From contig JAQBQD010000202.1 in the NCBI GenBank assembly GCA_028287185.1, forward strand, positions 1 to 52,478: a DNA stretch of 52,478 bases. The letters are read 5' to 3'. The position numbers were made by a program, and so were the translations under genes. How positions within the stretch are numbered: position 1 is the first letter of the stretch; the number at the start of each line of letters is the position of its first letter. The notes below the pieces were generated by a model that saw nothing but the letters and a program-made list of their open reading frames with translations, searched no databases and was not told where the DNA came from. Source of the stretch: Gemmatimonadota bacterium. GTDB lineage: Bacteria > Gemmatimonadota > Gemmatimonadetes > Longimicrobiales > Longimicrobiaceae. Shown piece by piece: positions 1-11,300 of the stretch.

Positions 1-2
1 CT

Positions 3-3000
3 GTGGCGGAGGTCGCCCCCGTCGCGCCCCCGCTGCCGCGCATGGTGCCTGCGCCGCCCGCCTTCTACCCGGCTCCGCCGAACCACGCGGGCGCCGGGGA
101 CGGCGGCGCGTCGGAGAGCGTGCTGGAGCGCGTCATCGCCCAGCAGCTCCAGCTCATGGGCCAGCAGCTCTCCGCCATCCGCGGCGAAGCGCCGTCCCTC
201 CTCGCCGCGCCCGCCGAAACCGCGTCCGCGCCGGCGTCCCACGTGCCTCCCGTCCTCTCCGCACCGGCCGCCGTCTCGGCGGACACCCGGTCGGCGGGCG
301 GGGCGGATCGTCCGGTCGACGCGCCGAGCCGCAACGGCGGCGGCACGCACGAGGTGGCTCCGCGAGTCGTGCCCCAGTCGCCGCGGGCGAAGATCGAGCC
401 TCCGACGTTCGTCGCCTTCCAGCCGGTGAACGCCGAGGGGGCCGGCGGCTTCACGCCCCGGCAGCGCGAGTTCCTGGACGACTTCGTCGCGCGGTACACG
501 GAGCGGACGAAGGGGTCGAAGGCGCACCAGGCGCACTACCACCGCGCGCTGGCCGATACCCGCGTGACGGCCCGCTTCCGCCGCGCGTGGAAGGAGATGC
601 TGTACCCCATCGTGAGCAGCCGCGCCCTGGGATCGAAGATCTGGGACGTGGACGGCAACGAGTACGTGGACACGGGGATGGCGTTCGGCTGCAACCTCTT
701 CGGCCACGCGCCCGACTTCGTCTCGAAGGCCATCCGCGACCAGGTGGAGCGCGGCTACGGCGTGGGCCCGCAGTCGCCGCACGCCGGGCGCGCCGCGGAG
801 CTGATCTGCGAGCTGGGCGGAAACGACCGGGCGGTGTTCTGCAACTCGGGCACGGAGGCGGTGATGGGCGCCATCCGCGCCGCCCGCACCTTCACCGGCC
901 GCAGCAAGATCGCCTACTTCTCGGGCAGCTACCACGGCTGGGCGGACGTGATGCTGGGCCGCCTGCTGCCCGGCGAGAAGCGCCTGGTGAAGCCCGCGGC
1001 GCCGGGAATCCCGGACCTGCCCCTGGGCGACGTGATGATGCTGGACTGGGACGAGCCGTCGTCGCTGGAGCTGCTGGCCAGGCACATCGACGAGCTGGCC
1101 CTGGTGATGGTGGAGCCCGTGCAGAGCCGGCGCCTGGACATCCAGCCGCGCGCCTTCATCCAGGAGGTGCGGCGCATCACCAGCGAGGCGGGCGCCCTGC
1201 TGCTCTTCGACGAGCTGATCACGGGCTTCCGGGTGCTGCCCGGCGGCGCGCAGGCCTACTTCGGCGTGAAGGCCGACCTCGTCACGTACGGGAAGATCGT
1301 GGCCGGCGGCCTGCCGATGGGCGTGGTGTCCGGGCGGGAGGAGGTGATGGCGGTGTTCGACGGCGGGATGTGGAGCTACGGCGACGACTCGTATCCCACC
1401 TCGCAGCGCACCGTCTTCGCCGGCGCCTTCTTCAAGCACCCGCTGTCGATGGCCGTGGCCGTCTCCATCCTGGAGGAGATCCGCCGGCAGGGCGTGCCGA
1501 TGTACGACGCGCTGAACGGGCGCACCGAGCGCCTGGTGGACCGGATCAACGCCTTCTTCGAGGCGGAGCGCTATCCCGCCACGGTGGTGCGCTTCGCCTC
1601 GTCGTTCCGGTTCTTCTTCGGGCCCGAGGTGCAGTTCCCCGACCTCTTCAACCACCACCTCGTCCACGAGGGGATCTACATGATCCCCGAGACGGGAACG
1701 CACTTCCTGTCCACCGCGCACACGGACGAGGACCTGGAGCGGTACTACCGCGCCGTCGTCGCCTCCGCGCGGGCCCTGCGCCGCGGCGGCTTCATCCCCG
1801 AGGGACCGGACGGCGGCGGGGAGCCCGACCCGGAGCCTGAGCCCGCCCCCTCCCGCGTAGGGACGGGCCCGTCGGTCGCCATCGCTCCGCCGACCTCTCC
1901 GAACGGGAAGGGGCCCGTCGAGGCGGGCGCGGCCGATGACGCGGGCGTGCGGACGCTGCCCATCAGCGAGGGGCAGCGGCAGCTCTGGATCGAGTCGCAG
2001 ATGGGCGACGACGCCAACTGCGCCTACATCGAGTCGTCGTCCCTCCGCCTGCGCGGGCTGGACGTGGAAGCGATGCGCGGCGCACTCCAGGCGCTCGTCG
2101 CGCGGCACGACACGCTGCGCATGACCTTCGACGTGGACGGCGAGACGCAGCGCATCCATCCCACGATGCCGGTGGACGTGCCGGTGGAGGACCTGCGCGC
2201 GGTGCCGCCGGCCGAGCGTGAGGAAGCGCTGGCGGAGTGGGTGCGGACGACGGTGCAGCGCCCGTTCGACCTGGTGAACGGCCCGCTCATCCGCTTCGGG
2301 CTGGCGGCGCTGGCGGGCGACGAGCACGTGCTGACCTTCACCTTCCACCACGCGGCGCTGGACGGATGGTCGGCCGGGGTGGTGACGGCGGACCTGAGCG
2401 AGCTGTACGCCGCGGCGGTGCAGGGTCGCCCCCCGCGCCTCGCGCCGCGCCCGGATCACGGCGAGCTGGTGCGGACGCAGGTCTCCGCCTTCCGCGACGG
2501 ATCGCCCGCGGAGGAATACTGGCGCGCCCGGTTCGCCGGCGGCGTGCCCGTGCTGGAGCTGCCGACGGACCGGCCGAGGCCGGCAGTCCGCAGCTACGTG
2601 GGCGGGCGGGTGGAGCGGATGGCGGAGATGGACCTGCTGGCCCGGCTGTCGGCCGCGGGCCGGCGGCACGGGCTCACCATGTTCAACACGCTGCTGGCCG
2701 CCGTCTTCGTGTGGCTGGAGCGGGTGACGGGGCAGGACGACCTCGTGGTCGGCACGCCCGCCGCCGGGCAGGCGACGCGGCCGGGCGCGGCGGAGATGGT
2801 GGGCTTCGACATCAACGTGCTTCCCATCCGGGCGCGGGTGGACCCGGCGTCCTCCTTCGCCGAGCAGGCGCGCCGCATCCGTCGCGAGGTGATGGGCGCC
2901 ATCGAGCACCAGCAGGTTTCCATCCCGCACCTGGTGGAGACGCTGCTGCGTACGCGCGTGGCCAGCCGCCCGCCCCTGTTCTCCGTCCTCATGCACTTGG

Positions 3001-6000
3001 ACCGCGCGGACGGGTCGTCGTCGCTGGGCGGCCTGCCCGCGCAGCAAACGGTCAACTTCGGCGGCGGATCGAAGGTGGACCTCACCTTCGATCTCAACGA
3101 GACGCCAGACGGCCTGAGCCTGCGGCTGATCTACGCCACGGCGCTCTTCGACGACGACACGGCGGCGCGCTGGCTGGCGTCGTTCCAGCGGATGCTGGAG
3201 GCCATCGCCGCCGATCCCGAGCAGCGCGTGTCGGACCTGGCGCTCACCGGGCCCGAGGAGCGCCGCCAGGTGGTGGAGTGGAACCGCACGGAGCACCCGT
3301 ACCCGCACGCCTGCATCCACGCGCTGTTCGAGGCGCAGGCCGACCTCACCCCAAACGCCGTCGCCGTCGTGTGCGGCGCCGAGCGGGTGACGTACGCGGA
3401 GCTGGACGCCCGCGCCAACCGGCTGGCCCGGCACCTCCGCCGCCTCGGCGTCGGCGCGGAGGACCGCGTGGCGCTCTGCCTGGAGCGCGGGCCGGAGATG
3501 ATGGTGGCGTTCTTGGGCATCCTGAAGGCCGGCGCCGCGTACGTGCCGCTGGACGCCACCCATCCCGCCGACCGCCTGGCGTACATGCTCCGCGACAGCG
3601 GCGCGCGCCTGCTCGTCACGCAGCAGACGCTCCTGTCGCGGCTTCCCGCCGAGCGGCCGGACGCCGTGCTGGTGGACGCGCAGGCGGCGGAGATCGCCGC
3701 GGAGCCTGCCGAGCGCGTGGAGAGCGGCGTGGGGCCGGAGAACCTGGCCTACGTCTACTACACCTCCGGCTCCACCGGCCGTCCGAAGGGCGTGGCGATG
3801 CACCACTACGGTCCCGCCAACTACTTCGCCTGGGGGCGCGAGGCGTACGGGGCGGGGGTGGGACGCGGTGCGCCGGTGTTCTCGTCCATGGCCGTGGACC
3901 TGACGCTGGCGAACTTCCTCCCGCTCTTCACGGGCGCGGCGGTGGAGCTGCTGCCCGAGGGTCCCGGCGTGGAGCCGCTGGCGGACGCGCTGCGCGCCGG
4001 GGGCGGCTTCGGGATGATCAAGATCACCCCCACGCACCTGGCGCTGCTGAACCACGCGCTGACGCCCGCGCAGGCGGCGGCCAGCACGGCCACCCTCGTC
4101 GTCGGCGCCGACAACCTGTTCGCCGAGCCCACCGTCTTCTGGCAGCGCCATGCGCCGGAGGTGCGCCTGCTGAACGAGTACGGGCCCACGGAGACGGTGG
4201 TGGGCTGCTCGCTCTATGCGCTGCCGGCGGGGAAGCACGTGGACGGCCGGGTGCCCATCGGGCGGCCCATCTGGAACCTCACCATGTACGTGCTGGACGG
4301 CGCCCTGCACCCCGTGCCCCCGGCCATTCCCGGCGAGCTGTACATCGGCGGCGTGGGCGTGGCGCGCGGGTACCTCGGTCGGCCGGGGCTCACCGCGGAG
4401 AAGTTCGTGCCCGACCCGTTCGCCTCCGCGCCCGGCGCGCGCCTGTACCGCACCGGCGACCGCGCCCGCTTCCTGGCGGACGGCAACCTGGAGTTCCTGG
4501 GCCGCGTGGACTTCCAGGTGAAGATCCGTGGCTACCGCGTGGAGCCGGGCGAGGTGGAGAGCGTGCTTTCCGCGCATCCCGGCGTCCGCAGCGCGCTCGT
4601 GATCCCTCGCGAGGACGAGCCCGGCGACCTGCGCCTGGTCGCCTACGTGGTGCCCGACGGCCCCGCTGCCGCGTCGGCGGACGAGCTCCGGAGCGCCCTG
4701 CGCGAGCGGCTGCCGGAGCACATGGTGCCGTCCGCGTTCGTCTTCATGGACGACTTCCCGACGGGATCCACGGGCAAGGTGGACCGCAAGGCGCTTCCCG
4801 CGCCGGAGAAGTCCGGCCCGGACGATGGATACGCCGCCCCGCGGACGCCAGTGGAGGAGACGCTGGCGGGGATCTGGGCCGCGCTGCTGCGCGTGGAGCG
4901 GGTGGGCGTGCGCGACGACTTCTTCGCGCTGGGCGGGCACTCGCTGCTGGCGACGCGCGTCGTGTCGCACGTGCGCCAGGTGTTCGGCGTGGAGCTTTCG
5001 CTGCGCGCGCTGTTCGAGGCGCCCACGGTGGCCGGGCTCGCCGCGCGGGTGGAGTCGCTGCGACGCACGGACGTGCCGCCGCTTCCGCCCGTCCTGGCGC
5101 TCGACCGGTCCGGGCCGCTGCCGCTGTCGTTCGCCCAGGAACGGTTGTGGTTCCTCGATCGGCTCCAGCCCGGCGGCACCTTCTACAACGTCCCCGTCCC
5201 GCTGCGGCTGGAAGGCGCGCTGGACACGGGGGCGCTGGAACGCGCGCTGGGCGAGATCGTCCGCCGGCACGAGGTGCTGAGGACCACGCTGCGGGAGGTC
5301 GATGGATCGCCCGTGCAGGTCATCGCGCCGTTCGACGGATTCCATCTGCCGATCGAGGACCTGTCCGCGCTCGATGCGGACGACCGCGAGGCCGAGCTGA
5401 AGCGGCGCGCCGCGGCCGAGGCGGCGGCGACCTTCGACCTGGCCGCCGGCCCGCTGTTCCGCGCGCAGCTGCTGCGGCTGGGCGCGGAGGACCACGCGCT
5501 GCTGCTGGGCATGCACCACGTGGTGAACGACGAGTGGAGCGTGGACGTGCTGTTCCGCGAGATGGCGGCGCTGTACGAGGCGTATCGCCAGGGCGGGGAA
5601 TCGCCGCTCCCGGACCTCCCCGTCCAGTACGCCGACCACGCCGTGTGGCAGCGCGCGCAGGTGCAGGGAGAGGCGCTGGATCGGTCGCTGTCGTGGTGGC
5701 GCGGCCAGCTTGCCGGCGCGCCCGAGCTGCTGGACCTGCCGACGGACCGTCCCCGTCCCGCCATGCAGTCGTACCGCGGCGCCTTCGAGCCCATCGACCT
5801 GCCGCGTGCCCTGCACGACCGGCTGGAAGCGCTGGCCCGCCGCGAGGGAACCACGCTGTTCATGGTCCTGCTGGCCGCGTTCGACGTGCTGCTGTCGCGA
5901 TACAGCGGCAGCGAGGACATCGTCGTCGGCACCACCATCGCCGGGAGGACGCGGGCGGAGGTGGAACCGCTGATCGGCCTCTTCATGAACACCCTGGTCC

Positions 6001-8333
6001 TGCGCACCGACCTGTCCGGCGCCGGCGACTTCCGCGAGGTGCTGCGCCGGGTGCGCGAGGTGACACTGGGTGCCTACGAGCACCAGGAGATTCCCTTCGA
6101 GCGCCTGGTCTCGGAGCTTCGCCCGGAGCGGAACCTGGGCCACTCGCCGCTCTTCCAGGTGCTGCTGGAGCTGCACAACACCGAGTCCGCCGGCACCGGC
6201 CTGCCCGGCCTGAGCGTGCGCGGCGTGGAGATGGAGGCCACCACCTCCAAGCTGGACCTGAACGTCGCGCTGCGGGCCACGCCGGAAGGGCTGGTCGGCG
6301 GGATGAACTACAGCACGGACCTGTTCGATCCTTCCACGGCTCGCCGCCTGGTCGATCATCTCGCCCGCGTGCTGGAGCAGGTGGCGGACGACGCGGCGAT
6401 CCGCCTCTCCGAGCTGACGCTGGTCGATGCTGCCGAGCGCGCCCAGCTCGTCGAGCGCTGGAACCAGACCGCCGCCGTCTATCCCGCGGACTCCACGATC
6501 CACGCCCTGTTCGAGAAGCAGGCATCGCGGACGCCGGACGCCGTCGCGGTCACATTCGGCGGCGAGTCGCTGACGTATCGCGAGCTGGATGCGCGGGCGA
6601 ATCAGGTCGCGCACCACCTCCAGCGCCTCGGCGTCGGGCCGGAGGTGCGCGTCGGCATCTGCCTGGAGCGCAGCCTGGAACTGCTGCCCTGCATCCTCGG
6701 CGTCATGAAGGCCGGCGGCGCCTACGTCCCCGTCGATCCCGCGCACCCGGCGGAGCGCATCGGCTACGTCCTTTCCGACTCCGCTGTCCCCGTCCTCCTC
6801 ACGCAGTCCCATCTCGCCGCGTCCGTGCCGGTCGATGCATCGGTGACGGTGATCTCCGTCGATACCGCGCGGGATACGATCTCCGCCGAGAGCATCGAAT
6901 CTCCACGGAGCGCGGTCACGTCGGAGAACCTCGCGTACGTGATCTACACGTCGGGGAGCACCGGGCGTCCGAAGGGCGTCGCGATGCACCACCGCGGCGT
7001 GGCGAACTACATCCACTGGGGCGTGCGGGCGTACGGCGCGAACCTCGGGAACGGCTCGCCCGTCTTCTCGTCGATGGCGGTGGACCTCACCGTCACCAAC
7101 CTGCTGCCGCTGTTCGCCGGCCGCACCGTGCACCTGCTGCCGGAGGAGAACGCGGTGGAGGCGCTCGCGGCCGCGCTTCGCGAGAAGCCGGGCTTCGGGC
7201 TGATCAAGATCACGCCCGTCCACCTGTCGCTGCTCACGCCGCTGCTCACGGCGGAAGAGGCCTGGGGCGCCGCGCACACGCTGGTCATCGGCGCCGACTT
7301 CCTCTCGGCCGAGCCGACGGTGTTCTGGCAGGAGAATGCGCCGGGCGTTCGGCTGATGAACGAGTATGGGCCGACGGAGACGGTGGTCGGCTGCTCGGCG
7401 TACGCGCTCCCGAACGGAGTCCATCGCCACGGACCCGTGCCCGTCGGCGGACCGATCCAGAACCTGCGCTTCTACGTGCTGGATGCGCACGGGCAGCCGG
7501 TGCCGGCCGGACTTCCGGGCGAGCTGTACATCGGCGGGGCGGGCGTGGCGCGCGGCTATCTCGGAAGACCGGGGCTGACGGCGGAGAAGTTCGTGCCGGA
7601 GCCGTTCGGCGAGCCGGGCGCGCGGATGTACCGCACGGGCGACCGCGCCCGGTGGCAGGCGGACGGCGAGCTGCTGATCCTGGGGCGGACGGACAACCAG
7701 GTGAAGATCCGGGGCTACCGCGTGGAGCTGGGGGAGATCGAGGCCGTGCTCCGGCGTCACCCCTCCGTCACCGGCTGCCTGGTCGTGGTGCGCGAGGACG
7801 TGCCTGGGGACAAGCGGCTCGTCGCGTACGTCGCGGTCGACGGAGACGTGGACTCGGCGGATTCGGCGGACTCGAACGCGCTGCGGGAGCACGTGCGGGC
7901 GAGCCTGCCGGAGTACATGATGCCGGCGGCGTTCGTGGTGATGGCCGCGCTGCCGCAGACCGCGACGGGCAAGATCGACCCGCGTACGCTGCCCGCGCCG
8001 GAGTATCGCGCGGCGGATGCTCGGTACGTGGCGCCGCAGACGCCGGTGGAGGAGACGCTCGCGGAGATTTGGGAAGAGATGCTGAACGTCGACCGGGCGG
8101 GCCTGACGGACGACTTCTTCACCCTGGGCGGCCACTCGCTGCTCGCCATGCGCCTGCTGGCGCGCATCCGCTCCGTGTTCGGCGTGGAGCTGTCCATCCG
8201 CAGCGTGTTCAGCAGCCGCACGCTGGAGGCGGTGGCGGCCGAGATCGAGCAGCTCGTGTTGGAGATGGTGCTGGCGATGCCGGACGACCAGGCCGAAGCG
8301 ACGCTCGCCCTGCACGCGGGCGCGGAGGCCTGA
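3..8333 (+). CDS. NRPS with aminotransferase: AMT-C-A(Asn)-PCP-C-A(Asn)-PCP (5' partial)
   Basis: Two extension modules of a nonribosomal peptide synthetase behind an in-line class III (GSA-type) aminotransferase, as in mycosubtilin/iturin synthetases, where that domain converts a beta-keto acyl chain into a beta-amino acyl chain. Approximate residues: linker 1-150 (VIAQQLQLMGQQL is typical after a PKS carrier domain), AMT 150-610 with SGTEA and PLP lysine K431 in TYGKIVAGG, C1 655-1085 with HHAALDG at 782, A1 1105-1600, PCP1 Ser1647, C2 1700-2130 with HHVVNDE at 1838, A2 2145-2640, PCP2 Ser2712. My hand-aligned specificity codes are about DL(A/T)KVGEVGK for both A domains, matching the Asn signature. 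There are no epimerase domains. The frame is open at the window edge, so the GTG at 3 is probably not the true start. The stop overlaps the next gene (TGATG). Confidence 0.95.
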   Translation: MAEVAPVAPPLPRMVPAPPAFYPAPPNHAGAGDGGASESVLERVIAQQLQLMGQQLSAIRGEAPSLLAAPAETASAPASHVPPVLSAPAAVSADTRSAGGADRPVDAPSRNGGGTHEVAPRVVPQSPRAKIEPPTFVAFQPVNAEGAGGFTPRQREFLDDFVARYTERTKGSKAHQAHYHRALADTRVTARFRRAWKEMLYPIVSSRALGSKIWDVDGNEYVDTGMAFGCNLFGHAPDFVSKAIRDQVERGYGVGPQSPHAGRAAELICELGGNDRAVFCNSGTEAVMGAIRAARTFTGRSKIAYFSGSYHGWADVMLGRLLPGEKRLVKPAAPGIPDLPLGDVMMLDWDEPSSLELLARHIDELALVMVEPVQSRRLDIQPRAFIQEVRRITSEAGALLLFDELITGFRVLPGGAQAYFGVKADLVTYGKIVAGGLPMGVVSGREEVMAVFDGGMWSYGDDSYPTSQRTVFAGAFFKHPLSMAVAVSILEEIRRQGVPMYDALNGRTERLVDRINAFFEAERYPATVVRFASSFRFFFGPEVQFPDLFNHHLVHEGIYMIPETGTHFLSTAHTDEDLERYYRAVVASARALRRGGFIPEGPDGGGEPDPEPEPAPSRVGTGPSVAIAPPTSPNGKGPVEAGAADDAGVRTLPISEGQRQLWIESQMGDDANCAYIESSSLRLRGLDVEAMRGALQALVARHDTLRMTFDVDGETQRIHPTMPVDVPVEDLRAVPPAEREEALAEWVRTTVQRPFDLVNGPLIRFGLAALAGDEHVLTFTFHHAALDGWSAGVVTADLSELYAAAVQGRPPRLAPRPDHGELVRTQVSAFRDGSPAEEYWRARFAGGVPVLELPTDRPRPAVRSYVGGRVERMAEMDLLARLSAAGRRHGLTMFNTLLAAVFVWLERVTGQDDLVVGTPAAGQATRPGAAEMVGFDINVLPIRARVDPASSFAEQARRIRREVMGAIEHQQVSIPHLVETLLRTRVASRPPLFSVLMHLDRADGSSSLGGLPAQQTVNFGGGSKVDLTFDLNETPDGLSLRLIYATALFDDDTAARWLASFQRMLEAIAADPEQRVSDLALTGPEERRQVVEWNRTEHPYPHACIHALFEAQADLTPNAVAVVCGAERVTYAELDARANRLARHLRRLGVGAEDRVALCLERGPEMMVAFLGILKAGAAYVPLDATHPADRLAYMLRDSGARLLVTQQTLLSRLPAERPDAVLVDAQAAEIAAEPAERVESGVGPENLAYVYYTSGSTGRPKGVAMHHYGPANYFAWGREAYGAGVGRGAPVFSSMAVDLTLANFLPLFTGAAVELLPEGPGVEPLADALRAGGGFGMIKITPTHLALLNHALTPAQAAASTATLVVGADNLFAEPTVFWQRHAPEVRLLNEYGPTETVVGCSLYALPAGKHVDGRVPIGRPIWNLTMYVLDGALHPVPPAIPGELYIGGVGVARGYLGRPGLTAEKFVPDPFASAPGARLYRTGDRARFLADGNLEFLGRVDFQVKIRGYRVEPGEVESVLSAHPGVRSALVIPREDEPGDLRLVAYVVPDGPAAASADELRSALRERLPEHMVPSAFVFMDDFPTGSTGKVDRKALPAPEKSGPDDGYAAPRTPVEETLAGIWAALLRVERVGVRDDFFALGGHSLLATRVVSHVRQVFGVELSLRALFEAPTVAGLAARVESLRRTDVPPLPPVLALDRSGPLPLSFAQERLWFLDRLQPGGTFYNVPVPLRLEGALDTGALERALGEIVRRHEVLRTTLREVDGSPVQVIAPFDGFHLPIEDLSALDADDREAELKRRAAAEAAATFDLAAGPLFRAQLLRLGAEDHALLLGMHHVVNDEWSVDVLFREMAALYEAYRQGGESPLPDLPVQYADHAVWQRAQVQGEALDRSLSWWRGQLAGAPELLDLPTDRPRPAMQSYRGAFEPIDLPRALHDRLEALARREGTTLFMVLLAAFDVLLSRYSGSEDIVVGTTIAGRTRAEVEPLIGLFMNTLVLRTDLSGAGDFREVLRRVREVTLGAYEHQEIPFERLVSELRPERNLGHSPLFQVLLELHNTESAGTGLPGLSVRGVEMEATTSKLDLNVALRATPEGLVGGMNYSTDLFDPSTARRLVDHLARVLEQVADDAAIRLSELTLVDAAERAQLVERWNQTAAVYPADSTIHALFEKQASRTPDAVAVTFGGESLTYRELDARANQVAHHLQRLGVGPEVRVGICLERSLELLPCILGVMKAGGAYVPVDPAHPAERIGYVLSDSAVPVLLTQSHLAASVPVDASVTVISVDTARDTISAESIESPRSAVTSENLAYVIYTSGSTGRPKGVAMHHRGVANYIHWGVRAYGANLGNGSPVFSSMAVDLTVTNLLPLFAGRTVHLLPEENAVEALAAALREKPGFGLIKITPVHLSLLTPLLTAEEAWGAAHTLVIGADFLSAEPTVFWQENAPGVRLMNEYGPTETVVGCSAYALPNGVHRHGPVPVGGPIQNLRFYVLDAHGQPVPAGLPGELYIGGAGVARGYLGRPGLTAEKFVPEPFGEPGARMYRTGDRARWQADGELLILGRTDNQVKIRGYRVELGEIEAVLRRHPSVTGCLVVVREDVPGDKRLVAYVAVDGDVDSADSADSNALREHVRASLPEYMMPAAFVVMAALPQTATGKIDPRTLPAPEYRAADARYVAPQTPVEETLAEIWEEMLNVDRAGLTDDFFTLGGHSLLAMRLLARIRSVFGVELSIRSVFSSRTLEAVAAEIEQLVLEMVLAMPDDQAEATLALHAGAEA

Positions 8334-11300
8334 TGTCGTCACCGTCGACGACCGATCTCGTGCGGCCGGACCTTTCACCGGCCAAGCGCGCCCTCCTCGC
8401 TGCGATCCTGGCGGGGCGGACGCGCGCGCCGGAGATCGTGCGCGGGCGGCACGGCGCGGACGTTCCGCTGTCGTTCGCGCAGGAGCGGCTCTGGTTCCTT
8501 CACCGTTTGCAGCAGGGGGGCACGGCCTACGCCAGCCCCGCGGCGGCGCGGCTCTCCGGCGCCCTGGACGCCGCGGCGCTGGAGCGCGCGCTCGGCGAGG
8601 TCGTCCGCCGCCACGAAGCGCTGCGCACGACGTTCCGCGAGGTGGACGGCGCGCCGGTGCAGCGCATCGTCCCGTTCGCCGGCTTCACACTCCCCGTCGA
8701 GGACCTGTCCGCGCTCGTCGAGGCGGAGCGCGAGGCCGCGGTGCGGCGGCGGTGCGACGAGGACGGCGCGTGGGAGTTCGACCTCGTGGCCGGCCCGCTC
8801 TTCCGCGCGCGTCTGCTGCGGCTGGGCGTGGACGAACACGTCCTTCTCCTGTGCATGCACCACATCGTTTGCGACGGGTGGAGCATGGACGTGCTGTTCC
8901 GCGAGATGTGGACGCTGTACGGCGCGGACGTCTCCGGCGAGGGCGCGGCGCTGCCCGACCTGCCGGTGCAGTACGCCGACTACGCAGTGTGGCAGCGGGC
9001 GCAGGCCGGGAGCGAGCGCGAGGCGCGGCAGGTGGCGTACTGGAAGGCGCGGCTGGCCGGCGCCCCCGAGCTGCTGGAGCTGCCCGCCGACCGTCCCCGC
9101 CCCGCGCGTCCCTCCCTGCGCGGCGCCCGCGTCCCGGTGGAGGTGCCCGCGGCGGTGGCGGAGCGCCTCCGCGACCTGGCGCGCGGCGAGGGCGCGACCC
9201 TGTACATGGCCGTGCTCGCCGCCTTCCAGGTGCTGCTCGCGCGCTACGCCGGCGCGGAGGACGTGGTCGTCGGCACCCCCGTCGCCGGGCGCACGCGGCA
9301 GGAGGTGGAGGGGCTGATCGGCCTCTTCATGAACACCCTGGCGCTGCGCACGGACGTGTCGGGCGATCCCACCTTCCGCCAGGCGCTGGGCCGCGTGCGC
9401 GAGACGGTGCTGGGCGCGTACGAGCACCAGGAGGTGCCGTTCGAGCGCGTCGTGGCCGAGGTGCAGCCGCAGCGCAGCCTGAACCACTCGCCGCTCTTCC
9501 AGGTCGTCTTCCAGCTCGACGAAGGCGGCGCCGCGGCATCGCCCGTCGCAGGCCTGGCGGTGCGGCCGGTCGAGGCGGATCCGGGCACGGCCAAGTTCGA
9601 CCTCACCCTGGCGCTGGACGCCCACGCGGACGGCATCGATGGAACGCTGGAGTACGCCACCGACCTCTTCGACCGGGCGACGGCACAGCGGATGGCGCAC
9701 CACCTCGTGCGCGCGCTGGAGCAGGCGGCGGCGGGTCCCGACGTCCCGCTCTCGAGCATCGAGCTGATGGACGGAGCGGAGCGGCGCCGGGTGCTGGAGG
9801 ATTGGAACCGCACGGAGGATACGGATACGGATTCCGCCGGCGCGACCCTCCCCGCGCTCTTCGCGGCGCAGGTCGCGGCGACGCCGGATGCGGTGGCACT
9901 GGTGTTCGGGGATGCGGAGCTGACGTATCGCGAGCTGGACGAGCGGTCGAATCGTCTCGCGCACCACCTCGTCTTGCTCGGCGCCGGTCCCGAGGCGCGG
10001 GTGGCGATCTGCCTGGAGCGGTCGGCCGAGATGGTCGTCGCGATGCTGGCCGTGCTGAAGGCGGGCGCCGCCTACCTGCCCCTCGATCCGGCATATCCGG
10101 TCGATCGCCTGGCGTACATGCTGGAGGACTCCGGCGCCGCGGTGCTGGTGACGCGGGATGCGCTCCGGGGGCTGCTGCCGAGCGCGGACGTCCGCACCGT
10201 GGCGGTGGACGGCGACGCGGCGGCGATCGACACGGCGAACACGGGACCGGTCCGGGGATCGGTGCACGGCGGGAACGCGGCGTACGTCATCTACACCTCC
10301 GGCTCCACCGGGCGGCCGAAGGGCGTCGTGGTCACGCACGCCAACGCGGCCAGCTTCTTCGCGGGGATGGACGGGCGCGTGGGGGGCACGGTTCCCGGTA
10401 CGTGGCTCGCCGTCACGCGCATCGGCTTCGACATCCACGTGCTGGAGCTGCTGTGGACGCTGCTCCGCGGCTTCCGCGTGATCGTCCATCCCGACATCGC
10501 AAACGAAGGCGCGGGCGCGCTCGCGGACGCCATCCGCCGCCACGCCGTCACGCACCTCCAGTGCACGCCCTCCCTCGCCTCGCTGCTGATCGCCGAATCG
10601 GGGGTGGAGTCGCTCGCCGGCCTCGACCGCGTGCTGCTGGGCGGCGAGCCGCTCCCGGCGGACCTGGCGTCGAAGGTCGCGGCCATCCTCCCCGGCGGTC
10701 TCATCAACATGTACGGGCCGACGGAGACCACCGTCTGGTCCACCACGCACGCCGTCGGCGCGGGCGAGGCGAGGGTGCCCATCGGGCGGCCCATCGCCGG
10801 CACGCGCGCGTACGTGCTGGACGCGGCGCTGCGGCCGCAGCCGGCCGGCATCCCCGGCGAGCTGTTCCTCGGCGGGCCGGGCGTCACCCGCGGCTACCTG
10901 GGCCGGCCGGCCCTCACGGCCGAGCGATATCTGCCCGACCCGTTCGATTCGGGACCGGGCGGGCGCCTGTATCGAACGGGAGACCGGGCCCGGTGGCGGC
11001 ACGACGGCGTGCTGGAGTGCCTGGGGCGCGTGGACCAGCAGGTGAAGATCCGGGGATACCGCATCGAGCCTGGCGAGATCGAGGCGGCGCTGCGCGGACA
11101 TCCCGCCGTGCGCGAGTGCGTGGTCGTGGCGCGCGAGGACCGGCCGGGGGACCGGCGGCTGGCGGCGTACGTCACCGGGGAGGATCCGACGGCGGCGGAG
11201 CTTCGCGCGCATCTGCGCGGAACGCTGCCCGAGCACATGGTGCCGTCCTCCTTCACCGTCCTGCCGGCCCTGCCGCTGCTGCCCAACGGCAAGCTGGACC

